Shown here: piece after piece, positions 44,195-53,656 of the stretch
Layout: every line of letters starts with the position of its first letter
Numbering within the stretch: position 1 is the first letter of the stretch
Source of the DNA: UBA12077 sp963665525
GTDB lineage: Bacteria; Bacteroidota; Bacteroidia; Bacteroidales; UBA12077
Length of the DNA stretch: 64,000 nt
Direction: 5' to 3'
Assembly (NCBI GenBank): GCA_963665525.1
Contig: OY762280.1
Coordinates: 3,658,001-3,722,000 of the forward strand
The notes under the pieces: generated by a model
What the model was told of the DNA's origin: nothing
Databases searched by the model: none
Seen by the model: the letters and a program-made list of their open reading frames with translations, nothing else
Made by a program: the position numbers and the translations under genes

Positions 44195-44755
44195 ATGAAG
44201 AAGATTCTTATAGCAATAGTTTTATTAGTACTGACAATAGGCGTAGAAACATCGAATGCCCAGTTTGAATATGCCGGAGGTGGATTATCATTAGCTACAG
44301 GAGGAAAGTATGCTTACGATGGTTTAGATTATAATAATGGTTCCTTTGGTATTGACCTTAGAGCAGTTTATGATTATAGTAAGAAGTTACATATTGTTCC
44401 TGATTTAAAATTTTATCTTCCAAAAAAAGATAATTCATTTGCTAATGGCGAGTCAAAAACTACCATGTATGCCTTTAATTTAAATGCTCATTACATTTTA
44501 AATCCAAGAGCAAGAGAAAGTTATCGATTATACTTGTTAGCAGGGGCACACATAGGAATGTGGAATATAAAAGATGAACATATAGAGATAACCAGAACAG
44601 TAGACTTCAACGTATTTAAATTTGTTCCTGGAGCTAATGTGGGTGCTGGCATGCAATTCCCAATAGGATCAGCCATCTTTTTTGCTGAAGCAAAATATGT
44701 GATTGCTAAATCACATCAGCTGGTATTTACTCCGGGAATATTATTTGTACTTTAA
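44195..44755 (+). CDS. Small outer-membrane beta-barrel protein B
   Basis: A 186-residue protein with signal peptide MKKILIAIVLLVLTIGVETSNAQ. Amphipathic strands (FGIDLRAVYDYSKKLHIVPDLKFYL, MYAFNLNAHYIL, FVPGANVGAGMQFP) end in LVFTPGILFVL, typical of an eight-stranded barrel. Probably paralogous to the preceding barrel gene. Its stop overlaps the polyprenyl synthase stop by 4 bp on opposite strands. Confidence 0.82.
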   Translation: MKKILIAIVLLVLTIGVETSNAQFEYAGGGLSLATGGKYAYDGLDYNNGSFGIDLRAVYDYSKKLHIVPDLKFYLPKKDNSFANGESKTTMYAFNLNAHYILNPRARESYRLYLLAGAHIGMWNIKDEHIEITRTVDFNVFKFVPGANVGAGMQFPIGSAIFFAEAKYVIAKSHQLVFTPGILFVL

Positions 44756-45732
44756 TAATCTCTTTTGATAAGACTTTCAGCGAGCTTTTTGAGTTCGCTT
44801 TTTTTATTTTCATCAACTGAGACTTCTGCTAAATAATCAAGAGCCCTCTTATTTAATTCCTCAATTTTGCCTTTTACCAGCTCGCGAATATTTAGCTTAT
44901 CATATATTTCAGTAACAGCCTTTACTTTATTGTCTCGATCGAATTCTTTTTGATTTAACCAAAAGCTTAGTTTTTCTTTGGTTTCGTCGGTAGCCAATTC
45001 CTTAGCTTTAATTAACATAAAAGTTTTTTTATTAGCTACAATATCACCTCCTATTTGTTTTCCAAAAACTTTTACATCACCATAAACATCCAGATAATCG
45101 TCTTGTAATTGGAAAGCCAAACCAATATTTCTTCCAAATTCATACAATGAATCTGCATCTTTATCATTTGCATTCCCTAATAGAGCTCCAATTTTTAATG
45201 CTCCCGCTAATAGAACCGAAGTTTTTAACTCAATCATCCGAAGATATTCCTTTTCTGAAACATTACTCCTGTCCTCAAATTCCATATCGTATTGTTGTCC
45301 CTCACAAACTTCAAGAGCAGTATTATTAAAAACTTTCAGGACCTTCCTTAGATTTTGTGAATCTATATCCATGAAATAATCATAAGCTTTAATCAACATG
45401 GCATCACCGGAAAGAATCGCAGTATTTTCATTCCACTTTTTATGTACTGTTGGATTTCCTCGGCGAATATCAGCATGATCCATAATATCATCGTGCAAGA
45501 GTGTAAAATTATGGAAAATCTCTACTCCAATTGCAGGCATGATTGCATGATCTATTTTTTTAGAAAATAAATTACATGCCATCAAAACTAAAGCTGGTCT
45601 TATTCTTTTTCCGCCCGATTCAAGGGTGTAATTAATAGGGTCATACAAAGAAAATGGCTCTCTGCCAATTTTATCATTTGAGATTTTATTGCTGATTATT
45701 TCCTGTAGTTCTTTTATAGAGTACATATCCAT
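44752..45732 (-). CDS. Polyprenyl diphosphate synthase (trans)
   Basis: A 326-residue IspA/IspB-family enzyme. First aspartate-rich motif DDIMD at 81-85 (LLHDDIMDHADIRRG), second motif LQDDYLDVYGD near residue 210, and GGKRIRPALVL. It elongates FPP/GPP with IPP in trans; chain length (short-chain or octaprenyl type) is not safely readable. A full-consensus promoter lies just upstream. The M3 at 45726 is an alternative start, since the predicted transcript start is very close to M1. Confidence 0.93.
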   Translation of the reverse strand: MDMYSIKELQEIISNKISNDKIGREPFSLYDPINYTLESGGKRIRPALVLMACNLFSKKIDHAIMPAIGVEIFHNFTLLHDDIMDHADIRRGNPTVHKKWNENTAILSGDAMLIKAYDYFMDIDSQNLRKVLKVFNNTALEVCEGQQYDMEFEDRSNVSEKEYLRMIELKTSVLLAGALKIGALLGNANDKDADSLYEFGRNIGLAFQLQDDYLDVYGDVKVFGKQIGGDIVANKKTFMLIKAKELATDETKEKLSFWLNQKEFDRDNKVKAVTEIYDKLNIRELVKGKIEELNKRALDYLAEVSVDENKKSELKKLAESLIKRDY

Positions 45733-45748
45733 TGACTTAAAATATTTC

Positions 45749-45779
45749 CAAAAATAGGATTATATCTTCATTTCTCAAA
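45749..45779 (-). promoter_or_regulatory. Promoter of polyprenyl synthase gene
   Basis: Minus strand: -33 TTTG (45776-45779), 19-bp spacer, -7 TATTTTTG (45749-45756). Full match to Bacteroidota consensus. Confidence 0.7.
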
Positions 45780-45849
45780 CATTTCTTAAATTGTTATCTT
45801 ATTGTTAATTAATTCTTAAATTAATGTTATGAAAATTTGCTCTTTTTTT

Positions 45850-45857
45850 TAGTTTTG
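45850..45857 (+). promoter_or_regulatory. -7 element for Na/Pi cotransporter gene
   Basis: TAGTTTTG matches TAnnTTTG 27 bp before the ATG at 45885. No clear -33 TTTG. Confidence 0.45.
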
Positions 45858-45884
45858 CATTTCTTACACTAATACTCATTATAA

Positions 45885-47573
45885 ATGAAATATAGTTTTT
45901 TAGACTTATTAACCTTAGTTGGTTCTTTAGGATTTTTCCTATATGGAATGAAACTTATGAGTGAGGCCTTGCAAAAAGTTGCCGGCGATAAAATGCGTAC
46001 TATTCTTGCAAGAATGACCTCCAATCCTGTTAAAGGTGTTTTTACAGGATTATTAATTACAGCTATCATTCAGTCATCATCTGCAACTACCGTAATGATG
46101 GTAAGTTTTGTAAATGCAGGATTACTTTCCCTTACGGAATCAATTGGAGTGATTATGGGAGCCAATATAGGAACCACTGTAACGGCATGGCTCATTTCAA
46201 TTCTAGGATTTAAGATTAAAATCAGTGTTATTTCATTACCATTAATAGGCATTGGTTTCCCTTTAGTATTTTCGAAAACGAACAAACGAAAATCATGGGG
46301 TGAATTTATCATTGGCTTTGCTATGGTATTTTTAGGATTAGATTTCTTGAAAGGTTCTGTGCCTGACATTAAAAGTCATCCCGAAATATTAGAATTCTTA
46401 TCCAGTTATACATCAAATGGTCTTTTATCACATTTATTGTTTTTAGCCATTGGTACTTTCCTAACAATGATTATACAATCATCAAGTGCCACCATGGCTC
46501 TTACGCTTGTTATGTGTAATTTTGGATGGATTCCATTTGATATTGCAGCGGCAATGGTTCTTGGTGAGAATATAGGAACAGCAGTAACAGCAAATATAGC
46601 AGCTGCCGTAGCCAATGTCTCGGCCAAAAGAGCAGCACGAGCTCACTTGATATTTAATATTTTAGGTGTTGTATGGGTATCTATCATATTTACACCCTTC
46701 TTATCATTAATTAATATGTTTATTACAAAATCGGGAGGGGCTTCCCCTTTTGATACTCCAGAAGCCATTCCTGTAGCATTGTCTATATTTCACACTTCTT
46801 TCAACATAGCCAATGTTTTAGTATTTATTTGGTTTACTAAATTTATTCAACTTATTGTAACCAAGATGGTACCAATGAAAGAGGATGCTGAAGAATTTAG
46901 ATTACAATTTATTAATACAGGTTTATTATCAACGGCAGAACTTTCAATTCACCAGGCTAAACAAGAAATTATTGTATTTGCTAAGCGTGTCGAGAAAATG
47001 TACCATTACGTTGAAAGTATGTTTCATGAAAGCAATGATAAGAAGTTTTATAAATATTACGATAAAGTAGAAAAATATGAAGGGATATGCGATAGAATGG
47101 AAGAAGAAATTGCGAACTATTTAACTAAAATATCTGAAGGTGAATTAAGTTTGCTTGGTTCGAAGCGGATTACTGCTATGCTTAATATTGTTACAGATTT
47201 AGAGAGTATTGGTGACAGTTGCTATAACCTTGCAAAAACATTACATAGAAAAAAAGATAAGAAAGTTAAATTCGACACTTCGTTAAATGAAAACATTATT
47301 CAAATCATGGAACTTGTTCAGAAAGCATTTAACGAAATGCAGAAAAATCTTGATCGTGGATATCAGAATGTAAATATTACAGAAGCTCAAGATATTGAAG
47401 AACGAATTAACCGTTTTAGGACCAAGCTTAAGAAAGAACATCTTAAGAATGTTGAGAAAAAAGAATACGATTACCAAACTGGTATTATTTACAACGATAT
47501 TTATTGTGATTGTGAAAAACTAGCCGATTTTATTATTAATGTTTCAGAAGCTATTAACGAAATCAGAAATTAA
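45885..47573 (+). CDS. Na/Pi cotransporter II-like protein with PhoU domain
   Basis: A 562-residue protein. The N-terminal part (~1-330) has two inverted-topology repeats of four or so TMs, with QSSSATT (QSSSATTVMMVSFVNAGLL and again QSSSATMALTLVMCNFGW) as the phosphate/Na binding hairpins. The cytoplasmic C-terminus (~345-560) is a PhoU-like helical domain. It imports phosphate with sodium, and the PhoU part likely regulates it. No pst or pho genes adjoin. Confidence 0.94.
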   Translation: MKYSFLDLLTLVGSLGFFLYGMKLMSEALQKVAGDKMRTILARMTSNPVKGVFTGLLITAIIQSSSATTVMMVSFVNAGLLSLTESIGVIMGANIGTTVTAWLISILGFKIKISVISLPLIGIGFPLVFSKTNKRKSWGEFIIGFAMVFLGLDFLKGSVPDIKSHPEILEFLSSYTSNGLLSHLLFLAIGTFLTMIIQSSSATMALTLVMCNFGWIPFDIAAAMVLGENIGTAVTANIAAAVANVSAKRAARAHLIFNILGVVWVSIIFTPFLSLINMFITKSGGASPFDTPEAIPVALSIFHTSFNIANVLVFIWFTKFIQLIVTKMVPMKEDAEEFRLQFINTGLLSTAELSIHQAKQEIIVFAKRVEKMYHYVESMFHESNDKKFYKYYDKVEKYEGICDRMEEEIANYLTKISEGELSLLGSKRITAMLNIVTDLESIGDSCYNLAKTLHRKKDKKVKFDTSLNENIIQIMELVQKAFNEMQKNLDRGYQNVNITEAQDIEERINRFRTKLKKEHLKNVEKKEYDYQTGIIYNDIYCDCEKLADFIINVSEAINEIRN

Positions 47574-47577
47574 CATA

Positions 47578-47602
47578 AAACCCGAAACGATGTTTCGGGT
47601 TT
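47578..47602. terminator. Terminator between convergent genes
   Basis: AAACCCGAAAC and GTTTCGGGTTT, 11-bp stem, 3-nt loop, T run on the plus strand after it. It ends the Na/Pi gene and probably the minus-strand TPR-SpoIIE gene. Confidence 0.88.
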
Positions 47603-47606
47603 CTTT

Positions 47607-49871
47607 TTATATTCTAAGACCCATAATCATCATGTCGTCTAACTGAGAGTAGTCTCCTTGCCATTGAATCATATTCTTATCTATCTCCTCTTTCTGTGTT
47701 TTTACATCTTTTTTAGCGATTTTAGAAAGTAGGTCTTTAAATGGTTTTTGCTTAAATTTATGTCCCTTTTCTCCTCCAAATTGATCAACATAACCATCGG
47801 AGAAAAGATAAAGCATATCATCTTTTTTCAAATCAAATTCTTGATTTTCGAATCCTTTATCCACTTTAATTGCATGAATTCCAATAGGCATTTTATCGGC
47901 CTTTAATTCATGAATTTCCGAGGCTCTAACTATAAGAACAGAATTATATGCCCCGGCAAATTGCATCCTTCGACTTTTTTTATCAATAATACAAAGAGCC
48001 ATATCCATGCCGTCTTTTGATCCTTTTACACCATATTCCTGATGTAATGAATCAATAATAGAATCACGTAACTGATCTAATATTGTATTCGCCTGTGGGT
48101 CTGCTGTTTTATTTACTATTTCATTTAAAAATGCTATTCCCAACATGCTCATAAATGCACCCGGGACACCATGTCCAGTACAATCAGAAACAGTAATTAT
48201 CAGTTTATCTCCTTTTTCGGCTACCCAGTAAAAATCACCACTCACAATATTTTTAGGTTTCATATAAATAAAATATTCACCCAATACCTTCTCTAAAAAC
48301 TTATCTTGAGGAAATAAGGCAGACTGAATTCTTTTAGCATATTCAATACTGTCGGTAATAATGGTGTTTTGATTTGCTATCTGATCACGTTGCTTTGTTA
48401 CAAAATCACGCTGTGCTTCGATTTCATCTTTTTGTTCAGCAATTTCATTTTTTTGTTTTGTGAGGATAATATTGGTTTTCTTTTTACGCTGATAATTCTT
48501 GAAAATAACATATGCCAGCACCAACATGAAAACAAATCCTCCGGCAAAAGCCCATTTTAAAATCTTTTCTCTTTGCAGCTTAGCTTCTTGCTGAATATCT
48601 TTTTGTCGTTCCTCAAACTCTCTTTTTCGTTGCTCTTTATCAAATTCGTATTGTAGCTCCAACTCATTAATTTTTTGACTATTCAAGCTATCCTTTAATG
48701 TTGTATAGCTTTGATAAAAATCTAATGCTTTTTTATCATTGTCTGTTGATTCATATAATTCCGACAAGGCTAAATAGCATTCTTTAATGTCTTCTTTTAA
48801 ATTCTGATTTTGTGCAAAATCAAGACTATTATTTAAATAAGTTCTCGCTTTAGTTGTATGCCCTTCTATTAAATAAATCTTCCCTAAATACCTTAAAATA
48901 GATGCTAATTCAGTGTTATCATTTAAAGACTCCTTAAGTTCCTTTGCTTCCATTAAGTAATCTTTTGCTTCTGATAAGTTCTGGGCATCAAAATAGATTT
49001 TTCCTAAAGTACTTAACGAATTAGCAACTCCTAACTTGTTATTCGTTGATTTATTTCTTTCTAAAACTTTCTCGCTATACTCAACAGCAGAATCTAGTTC
49101 GCCTTTTTCATAATAAATACTTCCCAACTCTTTATAGCATAAAGTAACTCCCACACTAATCTCTTGAGCATCTTCAATTTTTTGATAAATCGTTAAGGAT
49201 TGATTGACATACTCAATGCTTTTGTCATAATTTCTCATCATTTTAAACAAACGCGCAATATTTAAGGCCGACCATGCTATTCCTTCGTTATTTTGAAGCC
49301 CTTCGTAGATACTTAACGCTTCAAGATGCTGATTGATAGCTAATTCGTAATTTCCATATAACCTATAAACACTCCCAAGATTTGTTAATGTCCTTGCAAT
49401 CTCCTGATCATTTTGTATGTCTTTATTAATAGCCATTGCGCGCTTATAATAATCCAAAGATTTATCATATTGTCCCATTAACTGATAAGTGTTTCCTAAT
49501 CGATTTAAGGAAGAGGCCTTTCCTCCCAGATCATTGGTTAATTCTGTTAATTCTAATGATTTATCAAAGTGAATAATGGCTTGTTCAAAATTGTTTTGGA
49601 TATAGTATGCGAAGCCTGTCGAAAATTGTGCCGAATATTGTAATTCGTAATTTTCTATTTCTTCACTAATTTTTATGGCTGCAAGTCCATAACTTACAGC
49701 ATTTGCAGGAGATTTACTTCTGTTTGATTCAGAAAGTTCGAGCAGTTCATTAATTTTTAGAACAGCTTCATTTTCTGATGTATATGTAATTAAAGTATCA
49801 TTTTGATGATTAAAAGCGAATAATGATGAAGTAATTACACAAAGAAAAATGAACGAAAAGTATTTTTTCAT
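47607..49871 (-). CDS. TPR-containing SpoIIE-type PP2C phosphatase (second paralogue)
   Basis: A 754-residue protein with signal peptide MKKYFSFIFLCVITSSLFAF, about eight TPRs (~75-395), a TM (~437-457), a coiled coil rich in Gln/Glu (ILTKQKNEIAEQKDEIEAQ region) and a C-terminal SpoIIE/PP2C domain (~545-754) with VSDCTGHGVPGAFMSMLGIA and DGYVDQFGG. It is a close relative in layout of the protein at 24393, and the last 200 residues are near-colinear. The longer coiled coil and extra TPRs set it apart. Partner unknown. Confidence 0.9.
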   Translation of the reverse strand: MKKYFSFIFLCVITSSLFAFNHQNDTLITYTSENEAVLKINELLELSESNRSKSPANAVSYGLAAIKISEEIENYELQYSAQFSTGFAYYIQNNFEQAIIHFDKSLELTELTNDLGGKASSLNRLGNTYQLMGQYDKSLDYYKRAMAINKDIQNDQEIARTLTNLGSVYRLYGNYELAINQHLEALSIYEGLQNNEGIAWSALNIARLFKMMRNYDKSIEYVNQSLTIYQKIEDAQEISVGVTLCYKELGSIYYEKGELDSAVEYSEKVLERNKSTNNKLGVANSLSTLGKIYFDAQNLSEAKDYLMEAKELKESLNDNTELASILRYLGKIYLIEGHTTKARTYLNNSLDFAQNQNLKEDIKECYLALSELYESTDNDKKALDFYQSYTTLKDSLNSQKINELELQYEFDKEQRKREFEERQKDIQQEAKLQREKILKWAFAGGFVFMLVLAYVIFKNYQRKKKTNIILTKQKNEIAEQKDEIEAQRDFVTKQRDQIANQNTIITDSIEYAKRIQSALFPQDKFLEKVLGEYFIYMKPKNIVSGDFYWVAEKGDKLIITVSDCTGHGVPGAFMSMLGIAFLNEIVNKTADPQANTILDQLRDSIIDSLHQEYGVKGSKDGMDMALCIIDKKSRRMQFAGAYNSVLIVRASEIHELKADKMPIGIHAIKVDKGFENQEFDLKKDDMLYLFSDGYVDQFGGEKGHKFKQKPFKDLLSKIAKKDVKTQKEEIDKNMIQWQGDYSQLDDMMIMGLRI

Positions 49872-49978
49872 TATAGATAAATTAAATTCTCTATAAAAGT
49901 AAAATACTTTTGTTTAGATATCAATTTAGTAAGGCTAATTTTATACTTTTACCAGTAATAATTGAAACAACTGAGTTT

Positions 49979-50203
49979 ATGGAAAAATATTTAATCATAA
50001 CCCTCATCATTTTATCATATATATTATCATTCTGGGCAGTATTAGATCTTAATAAAACCCGATTTATCGATCATCATAAAAGATGGTTTTGGATCATTAG
50101 TTTCTATACTTTACCTCTTATTGCGCCCATTGTTTATTTTCAAGTAAAACGAAAATATATCAAAAAAAGAAGATCTTTTCTTAATCCTTCAAAATTAAAC
50201 TAA
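49979..50203 (+). CDS. Small two-TM membrane protein (PLD-N-like)
   Basis: A 74-residue protein from the ATG at 49979 (MEKYLIITLIILSYILSFWA); an upstream ATG adds 23 non-conserved residues. TM1 is ~4-24, TM2 ~40-60 (WFWIISFYTLPLIAPIVYFQ), followed by a basic tail (KRKYIKKRRS). The length and pattern, including a loop H-x-x-x-W and a P in the second TM, resemble the phospholipase D N-terminal-like membrane family. Function unknown. It is isolated and convergent with the Fe-S protein gene. Confidence 0.65.
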   Translation: MEKYLIITLIILSYILSFWAVLDLNKTRFIDHHKRWFWIISFYTLPLIAPIVYFQVKRKYIKKRRSFLNPSKLN

Positions 50204-50248
50204 TTCAGATATTATATATTTTGTCAAACTTGAGTTTGGTATTCAATG

Positions 50249-51619
50249 TTACATTTTCATCCAACCGGGTATCTTTTTGGATTTTGGACGTCGTCCATAA
50301 AAAAGATCATCCATATATAGAGCAAGTCGCCTAAAGATATATGAATTATGAATTCCCCATCGAATAAAATTATGCATTGCATTATTTGGATGTGAGTATG
50401 GACATGCTATCATACATTTACCACAGTCAGTTCCTACAGTACACCAATACGTAAAACAGCTTTCAGAATTTATTTGCCATCGTAAAACTCCATCTATTTC
50501 TTTTCTATCGTCAAAAGAAATAGATCGCGACGGGCAAACGTCGGCACATTTTTTACAAATACCACAAAAATCAATGACCGATGACTGATCTTTTCTTTTA
50601 TCAACTATCAGTGGAATATCGGTAGTAATTACAACAATACGTACGCGAGGTCCTAATTTTGGAGTCATTAATAAACCCATTCGCCCTATTTCACCTAATC
50701 CTGCATCGCGTGCAACTAAGGGACAAATGAGTTCATAGTTCCCATCAATATGAGCACGCGCTTCGTAACCCAAAGCACGAATAAAATAAGCCACTTGCAC
50801 CGCAATGGTTCCTGAATTCAGATATTGCTGTGTCGATTCCATAATTACAGGTCCTTTAGGGGCTGTTTGCATCATTTCATTGCTCATTTCAACCGTTAAT
50901 GCAATCGCATATTGATGACTATTATGAATCTCTTTTCCGTACAAATCGCCTCGCCCTTTATGCGAATACAAATGATAATCTTTTAATTCTGTAATCCCTA
51001 CCGAATGTGCTCCCAAAGATTTACACCAGGTTTTTATATAATGGCTTATTTTACTAGCCTCCACATTAATCCTTTTGTCAGCGATTTTACCATTAACAAC
51101 TGGTTTTAAAGCTTCAATCACTTCTAAGTTAGCATGTGCCGAAGCAAATGAAAAAGGATGATACATAGCAGATTCCGGAGCTAATAATCCGGGTTTAGTT
51201 CTAAATTTATCGTCTAATTCTTTTTTGTTAGGGTTAGCTGCATAATATTGCTCAAACCTTTCTGTTCCCGGCTGAATTTCATTACGCGAAAACATAACAT
51301 CTCTTTCATCAAGCTGCTTTTTAGGAATCTGAAACTTTATTTTTGTGCGTATTGGAACAAACAAAACAATGGCTAAAGCATAAACAAGGCCTAAGACAAT
51401 AATTGAAACCTTATCCTTATAAAGAAAATCGGATAAGTATAAAGTGAAAAAAGGAATCCATATTATTATTGCAAACAAAGCCGAAACCTTTGCCGCTCTG
51501 TATTCTTTTTCGAAGATTGATATAATATTTACATAAAGAAAAACTAGTGAAAGTCCCGTTCCTGTTATCAATAATAAAACATCTAATAATTCTTTTTGAA
51601 ACAAATTTATAGTGGGCAT
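50249..51619 (-). CDS. Membrane-anchored reductive-dehalogenase-like Fe-S protein
   Basis: A 456-residue protein. Three TMs lie at ~11-33, 43-65 and 70-90, with no Tat signal. The remainder (~95-456) matches the RdhA catalytic domain: AYFIRALGYEARAH, ARDAGLGEIGRMGLLMTPKLG, PRVRIVVITTDIPL. Two cubane motifs follow: CGICKKCADVC (Cys352/355/358/362) and CFTYW...CGKCMIAC with Cys388, 399, 402, 406. The C-terminal end YMDDLFYGRRP is also typical. RdhA enzymes use cobamide plus two 4Fe-4S clusters to remove halogen. Activity on organohalides is not shown here; a Fe-S/cobamide reductase of another kind is possible. It is 48 bp from the GNAT gene on the same strand. Confidence 0.82.
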   Translation of the reverse strand: MPTINLFQKELLDVLLLITGTGLSLVFLYVNIISIFEKEYRAAKVSALFAIIIWIPFFTLYLSDFLYKDKVSIIVLGLVYALAIVLFVPIRTKIKFQIPKKQLDERDVMFSRNEIQPGTERFEQYYAANPNKKELDDKFRTKPGLLAPESAMYHPFSFASAHANLEVIEALKPVVNGKIADKRINVEASKISHYIKTWCKSLGAHSVGITELKDYHLYSHKGRGDLYGKEIHNSHQYAIALTVEMSNEMMQTAPKGPVIMESTQQYLNSGTIAVQVAYFIRALGYEARAHIDGNYELICPLVARDAGLGEIGRMGLLMTPKLGPRVRIVVITTDIPLIVDKRKDQSSVIDFCGICKKCADVCPSRSISFDDRKEIDGVLRWQINSESCFTYWCTVGTDCGKCMIACPYSHPNNAMHNFIRWGIHNSYIFRRLALYMDDLFYGRRPKSKKIPGWMKM

Positions 51620-51667
51620 ATTAAGATCTTTTGAAACAAATATAAGATTCTTAATTTAAAGAAAAGT

Positions 51668-52135
51668 TTAATAATGATCTGAAAAACCCAACTCTTTTAT
51701 CATAGCTATAGCTGAAGAACCATCTGAATAATAGCTAGATAAAATATTATACGACTTATACTCATTTTTCTTATACAAGTTAATTGCTGATAAATTATTT
51801 TCGCTAACCTCCAATTTTATTCCGATAGCTCTATTTTTTATTGAAAATATCTCAGCTTGTTTAAGTAACTCCTTTGCTATCCCTTTTCCTCTCATATTAG
51901 GATCAACAGCTAAGGAATATATTCGAGCATAACTGCTATTTTTTCTTAAAAGAATAATTAAATATCCAATCACTTTATCATCTTTTAGCACAATCAGAAA
52001 TTCACCATTGGCCTTATGCATTAAATAACTAAACTGCCTTTTGTTAAATGCATCGCCCTGAAAACATGACTCTTCAATTCTAAAGATTTCTTTAAGATCT
52101 CCTTTTTTTGCTTTTCTTATTTTTAGCTGATCCAT
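51668..52135 (-). CDS. GNAT acetyltransferase (RimI-like)
   Basis: A 155-residue GNAT with the acetyl-CoA loop VDPNMRGKGIAKELL and typical IRKAKKGDLKEIFRIEESCF start. C-terminal KEYN-type strand KNEYKSYNILSSYYSDGSSA fits N-terminal or small-molecule amine acetylation. It starts 5 bp after the stop of the RimK-like gene, and the pair is likely one transcriptional unit; the target is unknown. Confidence 0.88.
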   Translation of the reverse strand: MDQLKIRKAKKGDLKEIFRIEESCFQGDAFNKRQFSYLMHKANGEFLIVLKDDKVIGYLIILLRKNSSYARIYSLAVDPNMRGKGIAKELLKQAEIFSIKNRAIGIKLEVSENNLSAINLYKKNEYKSYNILSSYYSDGSSAIAMIKELGFSDHY

Positions 52136-52140
52136 TTGGT

Positions 52141-53610
52141 TTATTGAGAATGTTTTTGTTCTAATCGAATGACAAATTCTCTTAAAATTCTTCCATATAA
52201 TTCATCTCCTAATATAGCATCCTCCACACCATAATCAATATTAGGATTATCATTAATCTCGATGATATAGCACTTATCACCAATTTGCTTTAAATCTACC
52301 CCATAAAGCCCTTTACCTATTAAAGATGTAGCCTTAACTGCAGTTCTAATAACAGTTTTAGGAACTTGATAAATTGGGACTGTTTCGTAATTGCCCTCAC
52401 TCAGTTTTCCAGATATTTTATGATTATAAATCTGCCAATGTCCTTTGGCCATATAATACTTACATGCATAAATAGGTTCCTTATTTATTATTCCAATACG
52501 CCAGTCGAAATCGGTTGGAATATACTCTTGTGCCAATAGTATTGCTGATTTTTCAAAAAGTGTTCGCAATGTTGTATCAAACTCCTCTTGATTATTTACT
52601 TTTTTAACTCCATGCGAAAATGATCCGTCAGGAATTTTTATTACTATAGGCAATCCCAATAAATCAGAAATCTTTTCAAATGAATTGTTGTTCGAGTTAA
52701 ATAATAAAATCGAATTAGGCGTTTCAATTTGTTCTTTATCAAGCAATTCTTTTAAATATACCTTGTTTGTACAACGAATAATAGACACAGGATCGTCGAT
52801 AACCACCAAATCAGCCTGAGCAGCTTTTTGAGCAAGCTGATAAGTAATATGGTTCAGTTCTGTTGTTTGCCGTATAAATAAGGCATCGAATTCCATGATC
52901 CGATTACTATCCTCAGCAGTTATCAATTCGGCATTAATATTCATTTTTTTAGCAATCTCAACAAAGCGTTTTAATGCTCTTTTATCGCTGGGAGGAAACT
53001 TTTCTTCAGGATCGTAAAGTATCGCCAAATCGTAACGATAAGGCTTTTTAGCCCTGGGCTCTCTCCATACTTTTTTACTAAAGTTATCCAAGGCATTGGC
53101 AAAAAGATCTTGCTGTGCATCATTAAGTTCAGAAATATTCAACGCTCTGATAGATTCAATTTGATTCTTTTCATGATTATTTAAAGTAACTCTTAAAATC
53201 GGACAGTGAAACTGATCATAAATGTACCGTGCTACTTTCTCTAAACCTTCTTCGCGGCAAGTACCAAAATATATATCAAGAAACCAGTATTCATCTTTAA
53301 TATCATTTTTCTTGATATATTGACAACATACTTTTTGTAATGTTTTATCTAACCTTATTAGGGCTTCTGATGATAATTTATTAATGGTTTCGACACTTGG
53401 AATGACTTTATGATTTCGAGCTGTAGCCAAAAGAGAACAATAATACCCTTCTGAATTATAGCTCAAATCCTTGCTTAAATTAATAACAAAATGATTTTGG
53501 TTGCTTAGATATTCGTTTTGCAAATAATCTTTTGCAGTAATGATACTTTGTGTATCATAAAATGGACTCCACTCGTCGAGGGTATCCAAAATAATTAACG
53601 AAGAATGCAT
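52141..53610 (-). CDS. RimK family ATP-grasp ligase with N-terminal extension
   Basis: A 489-residue protein. The C-terminal ~290 residues are an ATP-grasp: LPIVIKIPDGSFSHGVKKV, QEYIPTDFDWRIGIINKEPI and YIIEINDNPNIDYGVED, the metal-binding EINDN. The N-terminal ~190 residues resemble the RLAN module often fused to RimK-like ligases. These enzymes make amide bonds between a carboxylate and an amine, e.g. poly-glutamylation of a ribosomal protein or a small peptide. Coupling with a GNAT suggests acylated amino acid or peptide synthesis. Substrate unknown. Confidence 0.88.
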   Translation of the reverse strand: MHSSLIILDTLDEWSPFYDTQSIITAKDYLQNEYLSNQNHFVINLSKDLSYNSEGYYCSLLATARNHKVIPSVETINKLSSEALIRLDKTLQKVCCQYIKKNDIKDEYWFLDIYFGTCREEGLEKVARYIYDQFHCPILRVTLNNHEKNQIESIRALNISELNDAQQDLFANALDNFSKKVWREPRAKKPYRYDLAILYDPEEKFPPSDKRALKRFVEIAKKMNINAELITAEDSNRIMEFDALFIRQTTELNHITYQLAQKAAQADLVVIDDPVSIIRCTNKVYLKELLDKEQIETPNSILLFNSNNNSFEKISDLLGLPIVIKIPDGSFSHGVKKVNNQEEFDTTLRTLFEKSAILLAQEYIPTDFDWRIGIINKEPIYACKYYMAKGHWQIYNHKISGKLSEGNYETVPIYQVPKTVIRTAVKATSLIGKGLYGVDLKQIGDKCYIIEINDNPNIDYGVEDAILGDELYGRILREFVIRLEQKHSQ

Positions 53611-53656
53611 AAAAGCTTATTAAATACCCGGCAAATTTAAGTAATATTTAAATCCG

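Noticed and set aside
46070..46627. Antisense frames in the Na/Pi cotransporter gene
   Set aside because: They mirror the repeated QSSSATT coding segments of a gene with clear homology on the plus strand.
50249..51619. Epoxyqueuosine reductase QueG identification
   Set aside because: Both have two 4Fe-4S clusters, but the three TMs and the AGLGEIGRMGLLMTP and DDLFYGR regions fit the reductive dehalogenase family better.
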